NCBI GenBank assembly: GCA_035319185.1
Contig: DATHDF010000035.1
Location: 1-64,000, forward strand
Source of the DNA: Fen-1308 sp035319185
Lineage (GTDB): Bacteria; Nitrospirota; Thermodesulfovibrionia; Thermodesulfovibrionales; Dissulfurispiraceae
Length of the DNA: 64,000 nucleotides
Direction: 5' to 3'
Positions 1 to 8,707 of the stretch are shown one piece after another (position 1 is the first letter of the stretch; each line of letters begins with the position of its first letter). The notes under the pieces were generated by a model that saw only the letters and a program-made list of their open reading frames with translations, ran no database searches and was not told the DNA's origin. A program made the translations under genes and the position numbers.

Positions 1-417
1 CACCGAGATCAGCCCGATTTCGTTGCTTGAATGCTTTGCTATGATAACACCCGACTCGAAGGCATCCTGCACATAAGGGAACAGGACTATATAGCCGATC
101 ACCATCGCACCGAAAGCCGTGATCAGCACTGCGCCGGCAGCGACGTCCTTGGCAATCCTGGCCTTCTCGCTGAATTCCGGAGAGATCATGTCTACTATAT
201 ACTCGATAGCGGTATTTACCATTTCCGCCATCAGCACGAGTATGACCGTAATGGCTACAATCAGGAAGTCATGACGCTGGACGCCGAGCACATAGCTCAG
301 GATGAGGACGGTAACAGCCGAATAGAGGTGATATCTCAGATGCCGCTGCGTCTTGGCGGCATAGAGGATGCCTTCGATAGCGTTGTTTGCGCTATCAACC
401 CATTTTCTTAAGGGCAT
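1..417 (-). CDS. dgkA: Diacylglycerol/undecaprenol kinase, DgkA family (3' end outside window)
   Basis: Small integral-membrane lipid kinase that phosphorylates diacylglycerol or undecaprenol with ATP. Reading the reverse strand from the ATG at 417 gives 139 codons that run off the window edge without a stop. The family signature EMVNTAIE is at residues 65-72, with hydrophobic helices at about 32-46, 51-68 and 93-114. The start lies 23 bases inside the end of ybeY, as expected for translational coupling. The frame is already longer than a typical 120-130 residue DgkA, so the C-terminus may carry an extension. Family assignment rests on the signature and topology; lipid specificity cannot be told. 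Confidence 0.85.
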   Translation of the reverse strand, partial: MPLRKWVDSANNAIEGILYAAKTQRHLRYHLYSAVTVLILSYVLGVQRHDFLIVAITVILVLMAEMVNTAIEYIVDMISPEFSEKARIAKDVAAGAVLITAFGAMVIGYIVLFPYVQDAFESGVIIAKHSSNEIGLISV

Positions 418-889
418 CCAACAGTTCCTTTTCCTTCTTTTTCATCTTCATGGCATTATGCCGGTCTATTTCATGGTCGTATCCGATAAGGTGGAGCAGC
501 CCGTGCACCAGCAGTCGCTGCATTTCGCTGTCGAAATCATTCCCACTTTCGGCGGCCTGCCGCGCAGCCTGAGCAGGACTTATCACGATGTCTCCGAGTT
601 CGGTTATCGCCTGTTCGACCGTCATGCCCTCCAGCTGTGAAAATGAAAGGACATCAGTGGTACGGTCGACCCCCCGGTATGCATGGTTAAGCTCACGCAT
701 TTTCCTGTCCCCGACCAGCATAACGCTGACGCTTGCCTCAGACGGATCAAACGAGACGCCGGCAGAAAGGTTTACACCTCTGACCCTTCTTCTGCCGGAC
801 AGTCGCATAAGCGCGGCTGCTATTGTCCGCCTGATTCTAAGCGGATCTGCCTTTATCGACCTTTGGGAGTTCTTTACCGCTATTTCCAT
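395..889 (-). CDS. ybeY: Endoribonuclease YbeY (rRNA maturation factor)
   Basis: Zinc-dependent single-strand endoribonuclease of the UPF0054 family, acting in 16S rRNA 3'-end maturation and ribosome quality control. The metal motif H-x3-H-x5-H is intact (HGLLHLIGYDH), as is the DVLSFSQ stretch before it. I chose the ATG at 889 (164 residues) because the longer frame adds a low-complexity basic leader that lies inside the upstream HD gene. Even so, the two genes overlap by about 50 bases. The order phoH-HD-ybeY-dgkA is a widely conserved neighbourhood, which supports all four calls. Confidence 0.93.
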   Translation of the reverse strand: MEIAVKNSQRSIKADPLRIRRTIAAALMRLSGRRRVRGVNLSAGVSFDPSEASVSVMLVGDRKMRELNHAYRGVDRTTDVLSFSQLEGMTVEQAITELGDIVISPAQAARQAAESGNDFDSEMQRLLVHGLLHLIGYDHEIDRHNAMKMKKKEKELLDALKKMG

Positions 890-2411
890 TGTTATGTGGT
901 GTTTTTTCGAGCGGGACGTCGGCCCTGTGGTGCGGGCCCCTGATTTCCACATCCGGATATTCTATCCTCTTGTGGAATATGCTGGTCAGCACAAAGGTAA
1001 ATCGTCTCTTTATCTCGGACATGTCTTTAAGCGTAAGCTCGCATTCGTCGACCTGCCCGTCAAGGAATATCTCATTGATGATCTTCTCGACAAGGGCACT
1101 GATACGCGCGGATGTCGGGTCGGTCAATGCCCTTGCAGCCGCTTCAACCGCATCGGCCATCATCACCAGCGCTGCAACCCTCGTCTGTGGCTTGGGGCCG
1201 GGATAGCGATATTCATCCATATTTGCAACGCCGGTTTGTTCCTTGGCCTTCTGATAGAAAAAACTCATCAGGCGTGTGCCGTGATGCTGCTGTATTATGT
1301 CGGAAACCATCTTGGGCATTTTGTGCTGCCGTGCCAGTTCAAGTCCCTCTTTAACGTGTGATACAAGAATCATTGCGCTCATATGCGGAGCAAGACGTTC
1401 ATGCCTGTTTAACGCACCCTGCTGGTTCTCGACAAAATATTCCGGCATTTTGATCTTTCCGATATCATGATAATAGGCTGTAACCCTTGCCAGCAACGGA
1501 TTGGCTCCCACAGCCTCGGCGGCAGCTTCCGCGAGGTTCCCGACGATGATGCTGTGATGGTATGTTCCGGGTGCGTTTATCATCAGGTTCTTCATGAGCG
1601 GCTGGCCGAGGTCGAGAAGTTCGAGCAGGCTTATGTCGGTGCTGACGCCGAAGAAGTGTTCGACTAGCGGCAGCATGATAGACACAAGGGCCATAACAAA
1701 AAATCCGGACATTACCGCAAAGAAAATTCCTGCAAGTGCGGCATCGGTAAAGAGAGTGGACGTCAGCAGAAGGATGATCCCGGCTATCACAACATTGACC
1801 GCGCTTACACAAAGGCCTCCTTTTATAAGCGCAGATCTCTTCTTGCACCGTATGACGCTGAAAGCGGCCGTTAGGCTTCCGATGAAAATATATGCCGGCA
1901 CATAGGGGTTATGGAACCAGACACCCGTAATAAGGCTGATTATAAGGGCGAACATCAGCGCCGCGTGGAAGTCGAATATAAGGGCAACGAGCATAGCGCC
2001 CACTGGGATGGGACTGCCGAACATGGCCGTCATGCCGTCAGGGAACCCGAGGCCCCTGCCCATGCCGGAGTTCAGATGATCGAAGACCCTTCCGATAAGC
2101 AGTGTTGCAACAAGGAGCATGCCCAGAAGCAGCACCATTTTTTGATCATTGATAAACGCCGGTTTGTACCTCTTTATGTCCTTGAAGAAAATGAAATAGA
2201 CGGCAAGGCACATGAAAAAGCTGCCGAAGAAGAAGCTCGGATTAATCCCGTCCTGTATAATGAGCGCAGACAGGAAGGCAAGCGCGCTCAGAAACGATAT
2301 GCTGGCCGACTGATCGGCATATTTTTCCTTCAATATATCGACCAGAGATCGCACATCTTTCGCGATGCGCTGGCCGCTACTCTTCTGTATCCCGTTTTTC
2401 ATGTCTTTCAT
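837..2411 (-). CDS. Membrane HD phosphohydrolase, PgpH-like, lacking the extracellular domain
   Basis: Polytopic membrane protein with a cytoplasmic HD domain, the architecture of PgpH c-di-AMP phosphodiesterases. Chosen start is the ATG at 2411 (524 residues); a second in-frame ATG is at 2402. Hydrophobic segments cover roughly residues 38-52, 59-76, 91-107 and several more up to about 250. The HD domain follows, with HH at 285-286 and HD at 315-316 (YYHDIGK), then further His motifs. Canonical PgpH is about 700 residues because it carries a large extracellular 7TMR-HDED domain after the first helix; that region is absent here. It sits between phoH and ybeY, the usual PgpH position. Substrate is inferred from family only. 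Confidence 0.85.
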   Translation of the reverse strand: MKDMKNGIQKSSGQRIAKDVRSLVDILKEKYADQSASISFLSALAFLSALIIQDGINPSFFFGSFFMCLAVYFIFFKDIKRYKPAFINDQKMVLLLGMLLVATLLIGRVFDHLNSGMGRGLGFPDGMTAMFGSPIPVGAMLVALIFDFHAALMFALIISLITGVWFHNPYVPAYIFIGSLTAAFSVIRCKKRSALIKGGLCVSAVNVVIAGIILLLTSTLFTDAALAGIFFAVMSGFFVMALVSIMLPLVEHFFGVSTDISLLELLDLGQPLMKNLMINAPGTYHHSIIVGNLAEAAAEAVGANPLLARVTAYYHDIGKIKMPEYFVENQQGALNRHERLAPHMSAMILVSHVKEGLELARQHKMPKMVSDIIQQHHGTRLMSFFYQKAKEQTGVANMDEYRYPGPKPQTRVAALVMMADAVEAAARALTDPTSARISALVEKIINEIFLDGQVDECELTLKDMSEIKRRFTFVLTSIFHKRIEYPDVEIRGPHHRADVPLEKTPHNNGNSGKELPKVDKGRSA

Positions 2412-3357
2412 ATGCCTGCACGATCTTCTGAACCAGCCTGTGGCGGACCACGTCTCTTTCAGTAAAATTGATGATCCCGATGCCTTCCACATCCCTGAGG
2501 ATCCTGAGCGCTTCGATCAGTCCCGACATCCTGCCCGACGGCAGGTCTATTTGAGTTATGTCGCCGGTGATTACGGTCTTTGAGCCGAACCCAAGCCTGG
2601 TGAGATACATCTTCATCTGCTCGGTCGTCGTATTCTGAGCCTCGTCAAGTATTATGAACGAATCGTTCAGCGTCCGGCCCCTCATGAAAGCAAGCGGCGC
2701 TATCTCTATCGTCCCCCTTTCGATGAGCTTCTGGGCCTTGTCTATGTCCATCATATCGAAGAGTGCATCATACAGGGGCCTGAGATACGGGCTCACCTTT
2801 TCTGCAATGTCGCCCGGGAGAAAACCGAGCTTTTCGCCTGCCTCCACAGCAGGCCGCACCAGCACTATGCGCGACACCTGTTTCTGCAGAAATGCGTGTA
2901 TTGCCATGGCCATTGCAAGATACGTTTTGCCGGTGCCGGCAGGTCCGATCCCGAAAATGATGTCGCTTTTCCCAATCGATTCAATGTAAAGACGCTGCGT
3001 TTCTGTCTTCGGTATTATAAAACGTTTCTTGGATAACACAGGGATACTGCTTGTAAAAAGGCTTTTCACGGAGACGTCATTGCCTTCCGAAATCGACCTG
3101 ACCGCGTATGTGACGTCTTCAGGACGCAACGTGTACCCGTTCCTGTTGACTTCCCTTATCTCCTCGACAAGCCGCTCGGCCTTTTCGACAAGTTCGTCTT
3201 CCCCGCGAAGCAAAAGTCGCGTGCCCCGTATGCTGATAGCTACGCCAAGTGACTCCTCAACCGACTTCAGAACCTTGTCGGCGCCGCCATAAATGAATGG
3301 GTATTCTTTTTCCTGATCGAGGTCCAGCTCTATAGTCTTCGTAAATGCCTCCGGCAA
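2377..3357 (-). CDS. phoH: PhoH-like ATPase
   Basis: Cytoplasmic P-loop ATPase of the PhoH/YbeZ family, linked with YbeY in RNA metabolism. Length (326 residues) is normal. The N-terminal part (about 1-110) looks like the KH-like domain of the family. Walker A is GPAGTGKTYLA and Walker B is SFIILDEAQN, followed by the TGDITQIDLP sensor-like motif. The ATG at 3357 is the first start and is preceded by the short gap after the SPOR gene. Its last 12 codons overlap the start of the HD membrane protein, implying co-translation with the downstream genes. Confidence 0.95.
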   Translation of the reverse strand: MPEAFTKTIELDLDQEKEYPFIYGGADKVLKSVEESLGVAISIRGTRLLLRGEDELVEKAERLVEEIREVNRNGYTLRPEDVTYAVRSISEGNDVSVKSLFTSSIPVLSKKRFIIPKTETQRLYIESIGKSDIIFGIGPAGTGKTYLAMAMAIHAFLQKQVSRIVLVRPAVEAGEKLGFLPGDIAEKVSPYLRPLYDALFDMMDIDKAQKLIERGTIEIAPLAFMRGRTLNDSFIILDEAQNTTTEQMKMYLTRLGFGSKTVITGDITQIDLPSGRMSGLIEALRILRDVEGIGIINFTERDVVRHRLVQKIVQAYERHEKRDTEE

Positions 3358-3378
3358 TAATAAAAAATATTTTGCACG

Positions 3379-4176
3379 CTATTTCCTGCTGCAGATGACG
3401 ACACCTTCGATACCCTCACGCTTAAGACCTGCGAAGAGGGCCTCGGCCTCCCTCTTGGTAGCGTAATGCCCAATCCTGACCCTTGACAGCGTTTCTCCTT
3501 CAGGCGATTTATATCCCGTTATTGAAGCCTTAAATCCTTTCTTTGAAAGCAACTTCCTGAGCGCTCCGGCTTTCCCGTGGTCTTCAAACGCACCCAGCTG
3601 GACCGTATAGAAACGGCCGCCTGCAACACTACCCTTTGGGGCGTGTTTTCTTCCCGACTGTTTCATACTGTCCTTTGACTCCGCATCCCTCTTGCCGGAT
3701 CTGTCCGTCGCACTTTCCAGCCCAGTCCGAGACACAACGTCAGACTTATTCTTGATCCTGACATCCGGCGCTTTTTTCTCTGAATTCGTCGGCTCCCCTT
3801 TCACCGGCGCTTCAACGACTTCTGGCTTTTTTTCCGCCGAAGCATTCGGCTGCAAATCTCCCGGCTTCGGTGGCAATGCAGTGCTATCACTGCGCCTGGT
3901 CACAAGCGGGGGTTCTTTTGGTATAATGCCGGGCGTAGCGGAGGGGGGCGCGATTGTAGGCCTGCCGGATGAATCCAGGACCGTGCGTTCTTCGGACGGG
4001 GCAATCTTGTTGTCGGCCTCGACCTGTTTAACCATGCGTGTTGCAGAAGTACCGCCGTACCCGAAAAAATAGCCCAGGCCAAAGCTGAAAAGAGCCGTCC
4101 CTGCTATCCCTGCTATCAGCATCTTTCTACTGATAATTACAAGCGAAGAGGACGACTGGGTGCCCTTTCCGTTCAT
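3379..4176 (-). CDS. SPOR-domain membrane protein
   Basis: Single-pass inner-membrane protein with a periplasmic C-terminal SPOR (peptidoglycan-binding) domain. A short cytoplasmic N-terminus is followed by one hydrophobic helix (about residues 18-38, Gly/Phe rich). A long Pro/Lys/Ser-rich linker leads to a final 75 residues starting near FYTVQLGAF and including the SPOR-like stretch RVRIGHYATKREAEAL. SPOR domains bind denuded glycan at division sites, so a role in division or wall remodelling is likely. The gene overlaps queA by four bases (ATGA type). The linker is low-complexity and has no recognisable enzyme. Confidence 0.85.
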   Translation of the reverse strand: MNGKGTQSSSSLVIISRKMLIAGIAGTALFSFGLGYFFGYGGTSATRMVKQVEADNKIAPSEERTVLDSSGRPTIAPPSATPGIIPKEPPLVTRRSDSTALPPKPGDLQPNASAEKKPEVVEAPVKGEPTNSEKKAPDVRIKNKSDVVSRTGLESATDRSGKRDAESKDSMKQSGRKHAPKGSVAGGRFYTVQLGAFEDHGKAGALRKLLSKKGFKASITGYKSPEGETLSRVRIGHYATKREAEALFAGLKREGIEGVVICSRK

Positions 4177-5210
4177 AAAATCAGCATAGCATCACCATAG
4201 GAAAAAAATCTATAACCTCTGGCAATGGCCTCGCGGTATGCAATCATCAGTTTATTGCTTCCGGCAAGGGCCGTGGCAAGCATCAGCGGCGTCGACCGCG
4301 GCAAATGGAAATTTGTGAGCAGCGAGTCTATCGCCTTAAATTCATATCCTGGATAAATAAAGATGTTCGTTGAACCGCAAATACTGCCGTTTCCGTTGCC
4401 TTTCGAACTGCAAATACCGCTAAAATAGCCTTCCAATGCCCGCGTAGCGGTGGTACCTACGGCAACTACCTTGCCTCCTGACTTCTTGACGCTGATTATG
4501 TCCTCAAGGAGGGTCTTTCCGATCTCAAAGTATTCGGCCTGCATTTCATGATCGTTGAGAAGCTCAGTCTTAATCGGCCTGAAGGTGCCCGGGCCGACAT
4601 GCAGTGTAAGCCCGCGCACAAGAACCCCTTTTTCAGCAAGCCTCTCCAGGACACCTTCCGTAAAATGCAGGCCTGCTGTCGGGGCCGCAATAGAGCCGCT
4701 CCTTTCTGCATAAACGGTCTGATACCTCAGCATGTCATCTTCATCAGGCATTCTTTTTATATAAGGCGGCAAAGGCATCGCCCCGCACATAGCCAGGATT
4801 TCCGAAATACTGAATCTGCCTGCAGTGACAAAGCGGAGGCGTCTTGCATCACCTCCGGTCTTATCGGCCTCAAAGATTTCAGCATGAACGTCTGCCCGGA
4901 AGGACACCGGGCCCAGATACCTGCCCTTGCACAGGATTTCCCACGCACCGCTCCCGTCCTCCTTGACAAGTATCAGATCAATTCTGCCTCCCGACAGCTT
5001 CCGGCCTATAAGTCTCGCAGGCACCACTTTTGTGTTGTTGAGTATCAGCAGATCGCCGGCACCCAGGTAGTCGACGATTTCCCTGAAGGCCCTATGCTCC
5101 ACAGTCCCGTCACCGTGAAGCACGAGCAGCCTCGACCCGTCTCGCGCCGGAGCAGGACGGAGGGCGATAAGTTCCTCCGGCAGATCGAAATCGAAATCAG
5201 CGGTCTTCAC
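4173..5210 (-). CDS. queA: S-adenosylmethionine:tRNA ribosyltransferase-isomerase
   Basis: Transfers and isomerises the ribosyl group of SAM onto preQ1 in tRNA, giving epoxyqueuosine. Full-length family match of about 345 residues, with the N-terminal FDFDLPEELIALRP, central RYQTVYA and AAPTAGLHFT, HVGPGTFRPI, and C-terminal LLTNFHLPRSTPLMLATALAG motifs. The open frame extends to a TTG at 5246, but I prefer the GTG at 5210, just before the conserved N-terminus, which leaves a 14-base overlap with the SpoIID gene. Another queuosine gene, queH, is 1.3 kb upstream in the same run of genes. Confidence 0.95.
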   Translation of the reverse strand: MKTADFDFDLPEELIALRPAPARDGSRLLVLHGDGTVEHRAFREIVDYLGAGDLLILNNTKVVPARLIGRKLSGGRIDLILVKEDGSGAWEILCKGRYLGPVSFRADVHAEIFEADKTGGDARRLRFVTAGRFSISEILAMCGAMPLPPYIKRMPDEDDMLRYQTVYAERSGSIAAPTAGLHFTEGVLERLAEKGVLVRGLTLHVGPGTFRPIKTELLNDHEMQAEYFEIGKTLLEDIISVKKSGGKVVAVGTTATRALEGYFSGICSSKGNGNGSICGSTNIFIYPGYEFKAIDSLLTNFHLPRSTPLMLATALAGSNKLMIAYREAIARGYRFFSYGDAMLIL

Positions 5211-6228
5211 TTTTCTGGATCTTGGTGCCGGGGTAGAAATATTCAAGGATCTGTCTGTAGGTCATGCCATCCCTGGCCATTTCGAGGGCGCTCCATTGAC
5301 ACATGCCCACACCATGACCGTAGCCCCTGCCTTCAAAAACCATCAGACTGTTGTTCCTCGATATTCTTGTGATAAGGGTGCTGGGCAAGCGATCCCATCC
5401 CATCTTCTTTCTCATTTCAGTTGCAGGCAAATTTGCATTACCGCTTTCCAGCAGGATCGAGATTTCTTTCGCCCGGCCCGATGCAGTGCGCGACTCAATG
5501 CTGATCTCCTTTATCCCCTGCAGATCGAGCGCCTTTTCTATTTCGGATACCGGGATTATTTTTTCCCACATAAAATACGGAGATAGTTCCGAGCCTGTCT
5601 TTACCGGTTTTAGATACGGCAGCTCTCTTCCGAAAACCTCGGCAGCGTCTTCTGTCATGCCCCCACTTGTCGAATGATAGAAGGCCAGGATCGGCCTTCC
5701 ATCGTACGTCAATATCTCTCCCCTTGTGGCGTTGACTGCCTGCTCAACTCCGGCTGACCCATTTGAGCCCTTGTATGCCTGGTCAAGCACTGTAGAGGTA
5801 AGATTGTACGGCGCACCCGGCGCTGAATTGCCCATCTGATAAATCGCATAAGTCCGGGCCGCAACTGCCTGCGCCTTCAGGGCCTCGATGTCCCAGCTGC
5901 TTTTCATCTCGGAAGCCACGACCCCCTTAACATAGTCTTCCAGCGGCAGATCGTTGATGATGTATAAGCCCTTGTCGCCCTTCCAGACCTCGATCACGCC
6001 GGAGTATTTTGTTCCGACGAGATGCACATCGCCGGAGGCACTCCCCATGCGGGTGAGCCTTTCATCTTTTGAGGGCATTTTGAGGTCCTTGTTGTCCGTG
6101 AGCAGAACACGCACAGAGATTTCTGCATAAGCAGCGTTTGTCAGGCAACAGCCAAAATAAAGAACAACTAGCAATATCGGCAAAGTCCTTACAATCGGGC
6201 ATCGGCCCCGCACGTTCCGTCTTGTCAT
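5197..6228 (-). CDS. SpoIID/LytB-domain protein (peptidoglycan hydrolase-like)
   Basis: Exported protein with a SpoIID/LytB domain. SpoIID itself is a lytic transglycosylase of peptidoglycan. The ATG at 6228 begins a basic-hydrophobic signal peptide (TLPILLVVLYF core, cleavage near AYAE). The domain shows the hallmark LEDYVKGVVASEM, SWDIEALKAQAVAARTYA and the C-terminal GYGHGVGMCQWSALEMA. A TTG eight codons further upstream is possible but would lengthen the cytoplasmic n-region. In this non-sporulating context a role in cell-wall turnover is inferred. Gene order ruvAB-DUF2905-spoIID-queA is common across phyla. Confidence 0.9.
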   Translation of the reverse strand: MTRRNVRGRCPIVRTLPILLVVLYFGCCLTNAAYAEISVRVLLTDNKDLKMPSKDERLTRMGSASGDVHLVGTKYSGVIEVWKGDKGLYIINDLPLEDYVKGVVASEMKSSWDIEALKAQAVAARTYAIYQMGNSAPGAPYNLTSTVLDQAYKGSNGSAGVEQAVNATRGEILTYDGRPILAFYHSTSGGMTEDAAEVFGRELPYLKPVKTGSELSPYFMWEKIIPVSEIEKALDLQGIKEISIESRTASGRAKEISILLESGNANLPATEMRKKMGWDRLPSTLITRISRNNSLMVFEGRGYGHGVGMCQWSALEMARDGMTYRQILEYFYPGTKIQKSEDR

Positions 6229-6252
6229 GCAAAGCTTTTCACTTGTCGCCAA

Positions 6253-6468
6253 TCATTTCCTCCCTATGAGCCAGAAGATCAGTGTAAGGAGCAGGCTCAG
6301 AAGAATGCTCGTTGCTATGGGGAAGTAGAAGCTGAAGTTTTTTTTCTGCACTATGATATCGCCCGGCAGCCTTCCAAGCCACGGCAACTTGCCGGAAAGG
6401 GTGAGAACCAATCCGATCACCAGGATCACTGCGCCTATTATTATAAGCGATCTGCCAAATTGCTCCAT
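6253..6468 (-). CDS. DUF2905 small membrane protein
   Basis: Seventy-one-residue inner-membrane protein of the DUF2905 family, function unknown. Two hydrophobic helices (about residues 7-27 and 48-67) flank the family core LPWLGRLPGDIIVQK, which is almost diagnostic. It lies directly upstream of the SpoIID-like gene, with the stop at 6253-6255 about 25 bases from the SpoIID ATG, and downstream of queH. DUF2905 genes are recurrently found next to ruvB, as here. No catalytic residues are apparent. Confidence 0.9.
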   Translation of the reverse strand: MEQFGRSLIIIGAVILVIGLVLTLSGKLPWLGRLPGDIIVQKKNFSFYFPIATSILLSLLLTLIFWLIGRK

Positions 6469-6502
6469 ATCAATAAACAGACATCAGGAGTCAGAATAGA
6501 GA

Positions 6503-7078
6503 CTATGCCTGTTCCTTTCTTATGAATCCTGACTGCCGGCTCCTGACTCCATGCTTCATATACCTTTCCATCTCGGAATAGATGCACCCGCAATATTTCT
6601 GCCGGTACAGGCCGAGTTCATTTGCAACGCTGCGACCTTCCGAAAAACCACCGCGAAAATCCTCGAAGAAGAACTCGACTCCGTGCTTGCCCTGAAATGC
6701 GTATCCTAATTCTTTTATCATATCAATATTCTGATACGGGCTCACGAGCAGCGAAGTAGTAAATGCGTCCGCGCCCGTTTCTTTAGCCCGCTCGGCCGTC
6801 TTCTCCAGCCGGACCGAATAACAGTATGCACAACGCTCTCTTTCATTATTGACGACATTTCTAAGGAAATCAACCAGTCCATAGCTGTCGCAATATTCGA
6901 TATCCAGGCTCCACATCTCCTGCAACTTTCTCAGCGCATCAAGCCTGTTCCTGTATTCCGTATAGGGATGAATATTGGGGTTGAACCACATCCCCCTGAC
7001 ATCTACTCCCCGCAGTTGCAAGGTGCGCACCGGGTAGACAGCGCAATTGGAACAGCAGATATGCATCAGTACAGTCAT
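6503..7078 (-). CDS. queH: Epoxyqueuosine reductase QueH
   Basis: Reduces epoxyqueuosine to queuosine in tRNA, the last step of the pathway whose preceding enzyme, QueA, is encoded 1.3 kb away. The 191-residue protein has the QueH/DUF208 cysteine pattern: HICCSNC near the N-terminus, ERCAYCYSVRL in the middle and QKYCGCIYSE near the end, together able to hold a 4Fe-4S cluster and metal. It is the non-homologous replacement for QueG. The start ATG at 7078 is nine bases after the ruvB stop. Confidence 0.94.
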   Translation of the reverse strand: MTVLMHICCSNCAVYPVRTLQLRGVDVRGMWFNPNIHPYTEYRNRLDALRKLQEMWSLDIEYCDSYGLVDFLRNVVNNERERCAYCYSVRLEKTAERAKETGADAFTTSLLVSPYQNIDMIKELGYAFQGKHGVEFFFEDFRGGFSEGRSVANELGLYRQKYCGCIYSEMERYMKHGVRSRQSGFIRKEQA

Positions 7079-7087
7079 GGGAAAGAC

Positions 7088-8110
7088 CTAAAACAACCCC
7101 TGAGGCACCGATCTGCCCAGATGCTCATAGGAGCGGCGAGTGGCCAGCCTTCCCCTCGCAGTCCTTTCAATCAGCCCTTCCTGCAGCAGGTAAGGCTCAT
7201 AGACGTCCTCGATCGTGTCCCTGTCTTCGCGCAGCGTAGCGGCAATGGCTTCAATGCCGGCGGGGCCGCCGCCGAACTTTTCGATTATGGTAAGCAGCAG
7301 CTTCCTGTCTATCTCATCCAGGCCAAGCGTATCGACATCAAGTGCAGCCAGCGCGTCCTGTGTTATCTTCATGTCAATAATGCCTTCGCCCTTTACCTGG
7401 GCAAAATCGCGCACTCGCTTGAGTATTCGGTTTGCAATCCTCGGAGTGCCGCGTGACCGCCGGGCGATCTCCTCCGCCGCATCATCATGCAGTGCAATGC
7501 CCAGCAACCGCGCTGATCTGCCGGCGATCTCTTTGAGGTCAGCGGAGTTATAGAACTCAAGCCTGCAGATGACCCCGAAACGGTCTCTTAGCGGTGACGT
7601 CAACAGGCCCGTGCGGGTTGTTGCGCCGACAAGCGTAAAGCGTGGAAGATTGAGTTTCAGCGTCCTGGCGTTAGGCCCCTGCCCGATGATTATGTCGAGG
7701 CTGTAATCCTCCATGGCCGGGTAAAGCACTTCTTCTACGACCCGTGACATCCTGTGTATCTCATCAACAAACAGTATGTCACGGTCGGAAAGATTGGTGA
7801 GGATGGCGGCCAGATCTCCCGGCCTTTCCAGCACAGGGCCCGATGTGCTCTTTAAATTAACCCCGAGTTCATTTGCGATGATCGTGGCAAGAGTGGTTTT
7901 GCCGAGACCGGGGGGACCGAAAAAAAGCACATGGTCAAGAGGTTCCTTTCTCATTAGAGCTGCATCTATAAAGACCTTGAGGTTTTCCTTGATCTTCGGC
8001 TGGCCGATAAAATCGGCAAGGGCGCGCGGCCGCAGGTTCACTTCATAAGAAGCCTCTTCCTGAAGGACCTCCGGAGTGAGCGGCATCATTCCGCTGTCTT
8101 CGATCTTCAT
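7088..8110 (-). CDS. ruvB: Holliday junction branch-migration helicase RuvB
   Basis: AAA+ motor that drives branch migration with RuvA. Normal length (340 residues). The N-terminal LRPRALADFIGQ is followed by Walker A GPPGLGKTTLA, Walker B ILFVDEIHRM, the arginine-finger region TLVGATTRTGLL and the C-terminal winged-helix domain with GGGPAGIEAIA. It follows ruvA after 27 bases in the conserved ruvC-ruvA-ruvB order on the reverse strand. Confidence 0.98.
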   Translation of the reverse strand: MKIEDSGMMPLTPEVLQEEASYEVNLRPRALADFIGQPKIKENLKVFIDAALMRKEPLDHVLFFGPPGLGKTTLATIIANELGVNLKSTSGPVLERPGDLAAILTNLSDRDILFVDEIHRMSRVVEEVLYPAMEDYSLDIIIGQGPNARTLKLNLPRFTLVGATTRTGLLTSPLRDRFGVICRLEFYNSADLKEIAGRSARLLGIALHDDAAEEIARRSRGTPRIANRILKRVRDFAQVKGEGIIDMKITQDALAALDVDTLGLDEIDRKLLLTIIEKFGGGPAGIEAIAATLREDRDTIEDVYEPYLLQEGLIERTARGRLATRRSYEHLGRSVPQGLF

Positions 8111-8137
8111 TGCATTATCGCCTGTTTACTCAGAAAC

Positions 8138-8707
8138 CTATTCCTTGGTCAGATATTTTAACGTCTCTTTGAGCAAACTCTCAATGTCTCTAAGACCGCC
8201 GCCGTACGCCTTGTCGAGCGCGTCCTGTGCCACGTTCCTTTTATAGCCGAGATTGACCAGCGCCGAGAGCGTATCGTCATACAATGCGTCCTTCCTTTCC
8301 TTTAGCGCCGGCAGTTTCTCTCTGAGTTCAAGAATAATGCGCTGAGCCGTTTTCTTTCCAAGCCCCGGCACGCGGCAGAGCGCCTCGACATCTTCAGAGT
8401 GGACCAGCCCGTAAAAGGTATCGGCAGGTATGGTCGAAAGGATACTCAATCCTATCTTCGGCCCGATGCCGGATACGCCGATAAGGGTCATAAATATCCT
8501 CTTTTCCTCTTCAGACCTGAAACCGAACAGCTGCAATATGTCCTCGCGCACATGCAGATATGTGAAAAGAAAGACCTCGGATGATTCATCAGGCATGGAG
8601 GAGAGGGTCGAAAGTGGTACGCTTACGCTGTAACCTACACCGCCCACATCCACTATTACGCCATCAGGTCTCTTAGAGATAAGCTTGCCCCTGAGAGTTG
8701 CAATCAT
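8138..8707 (-). CDS. ruvA: Holliday junction DNA-binding protein RuvA
   Basis: Tetrameric Holliday-junction binder that loads RuvB. I place the start at the ATG at 8707 (MIATLRGKL), which overlaps the ruvC stop as ATGA; a longer frame upstream would run into ruvC. The 189-residue protein has the N-terminal OB fold, two helix-hairpin-helix motifs (LIGVSGIGPKIGLSIL and LCRVPGLGKKTAQRIILEL) and the C-terminal RuvB-contacting domain. Co-expressed with ruvC and ruvB. Confidence 0.97.
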   Translation of the reverse strand: MIATLRGKLISKRPDGVIVDVGGVGYSVSVPLSTLSSMPDESSEVFLFTYLHVREDILQLFGFRSEEEKRIFMTLIGVSGIGPKIGLSILSTIPADTFYGLVHSEDVEALCRVPGLGKKTAQRIILELREKLPALKERKDALYDDTLSALVNLGYKRNVAQDALDKAYGGGLRDIESLLKETLKYLTKE

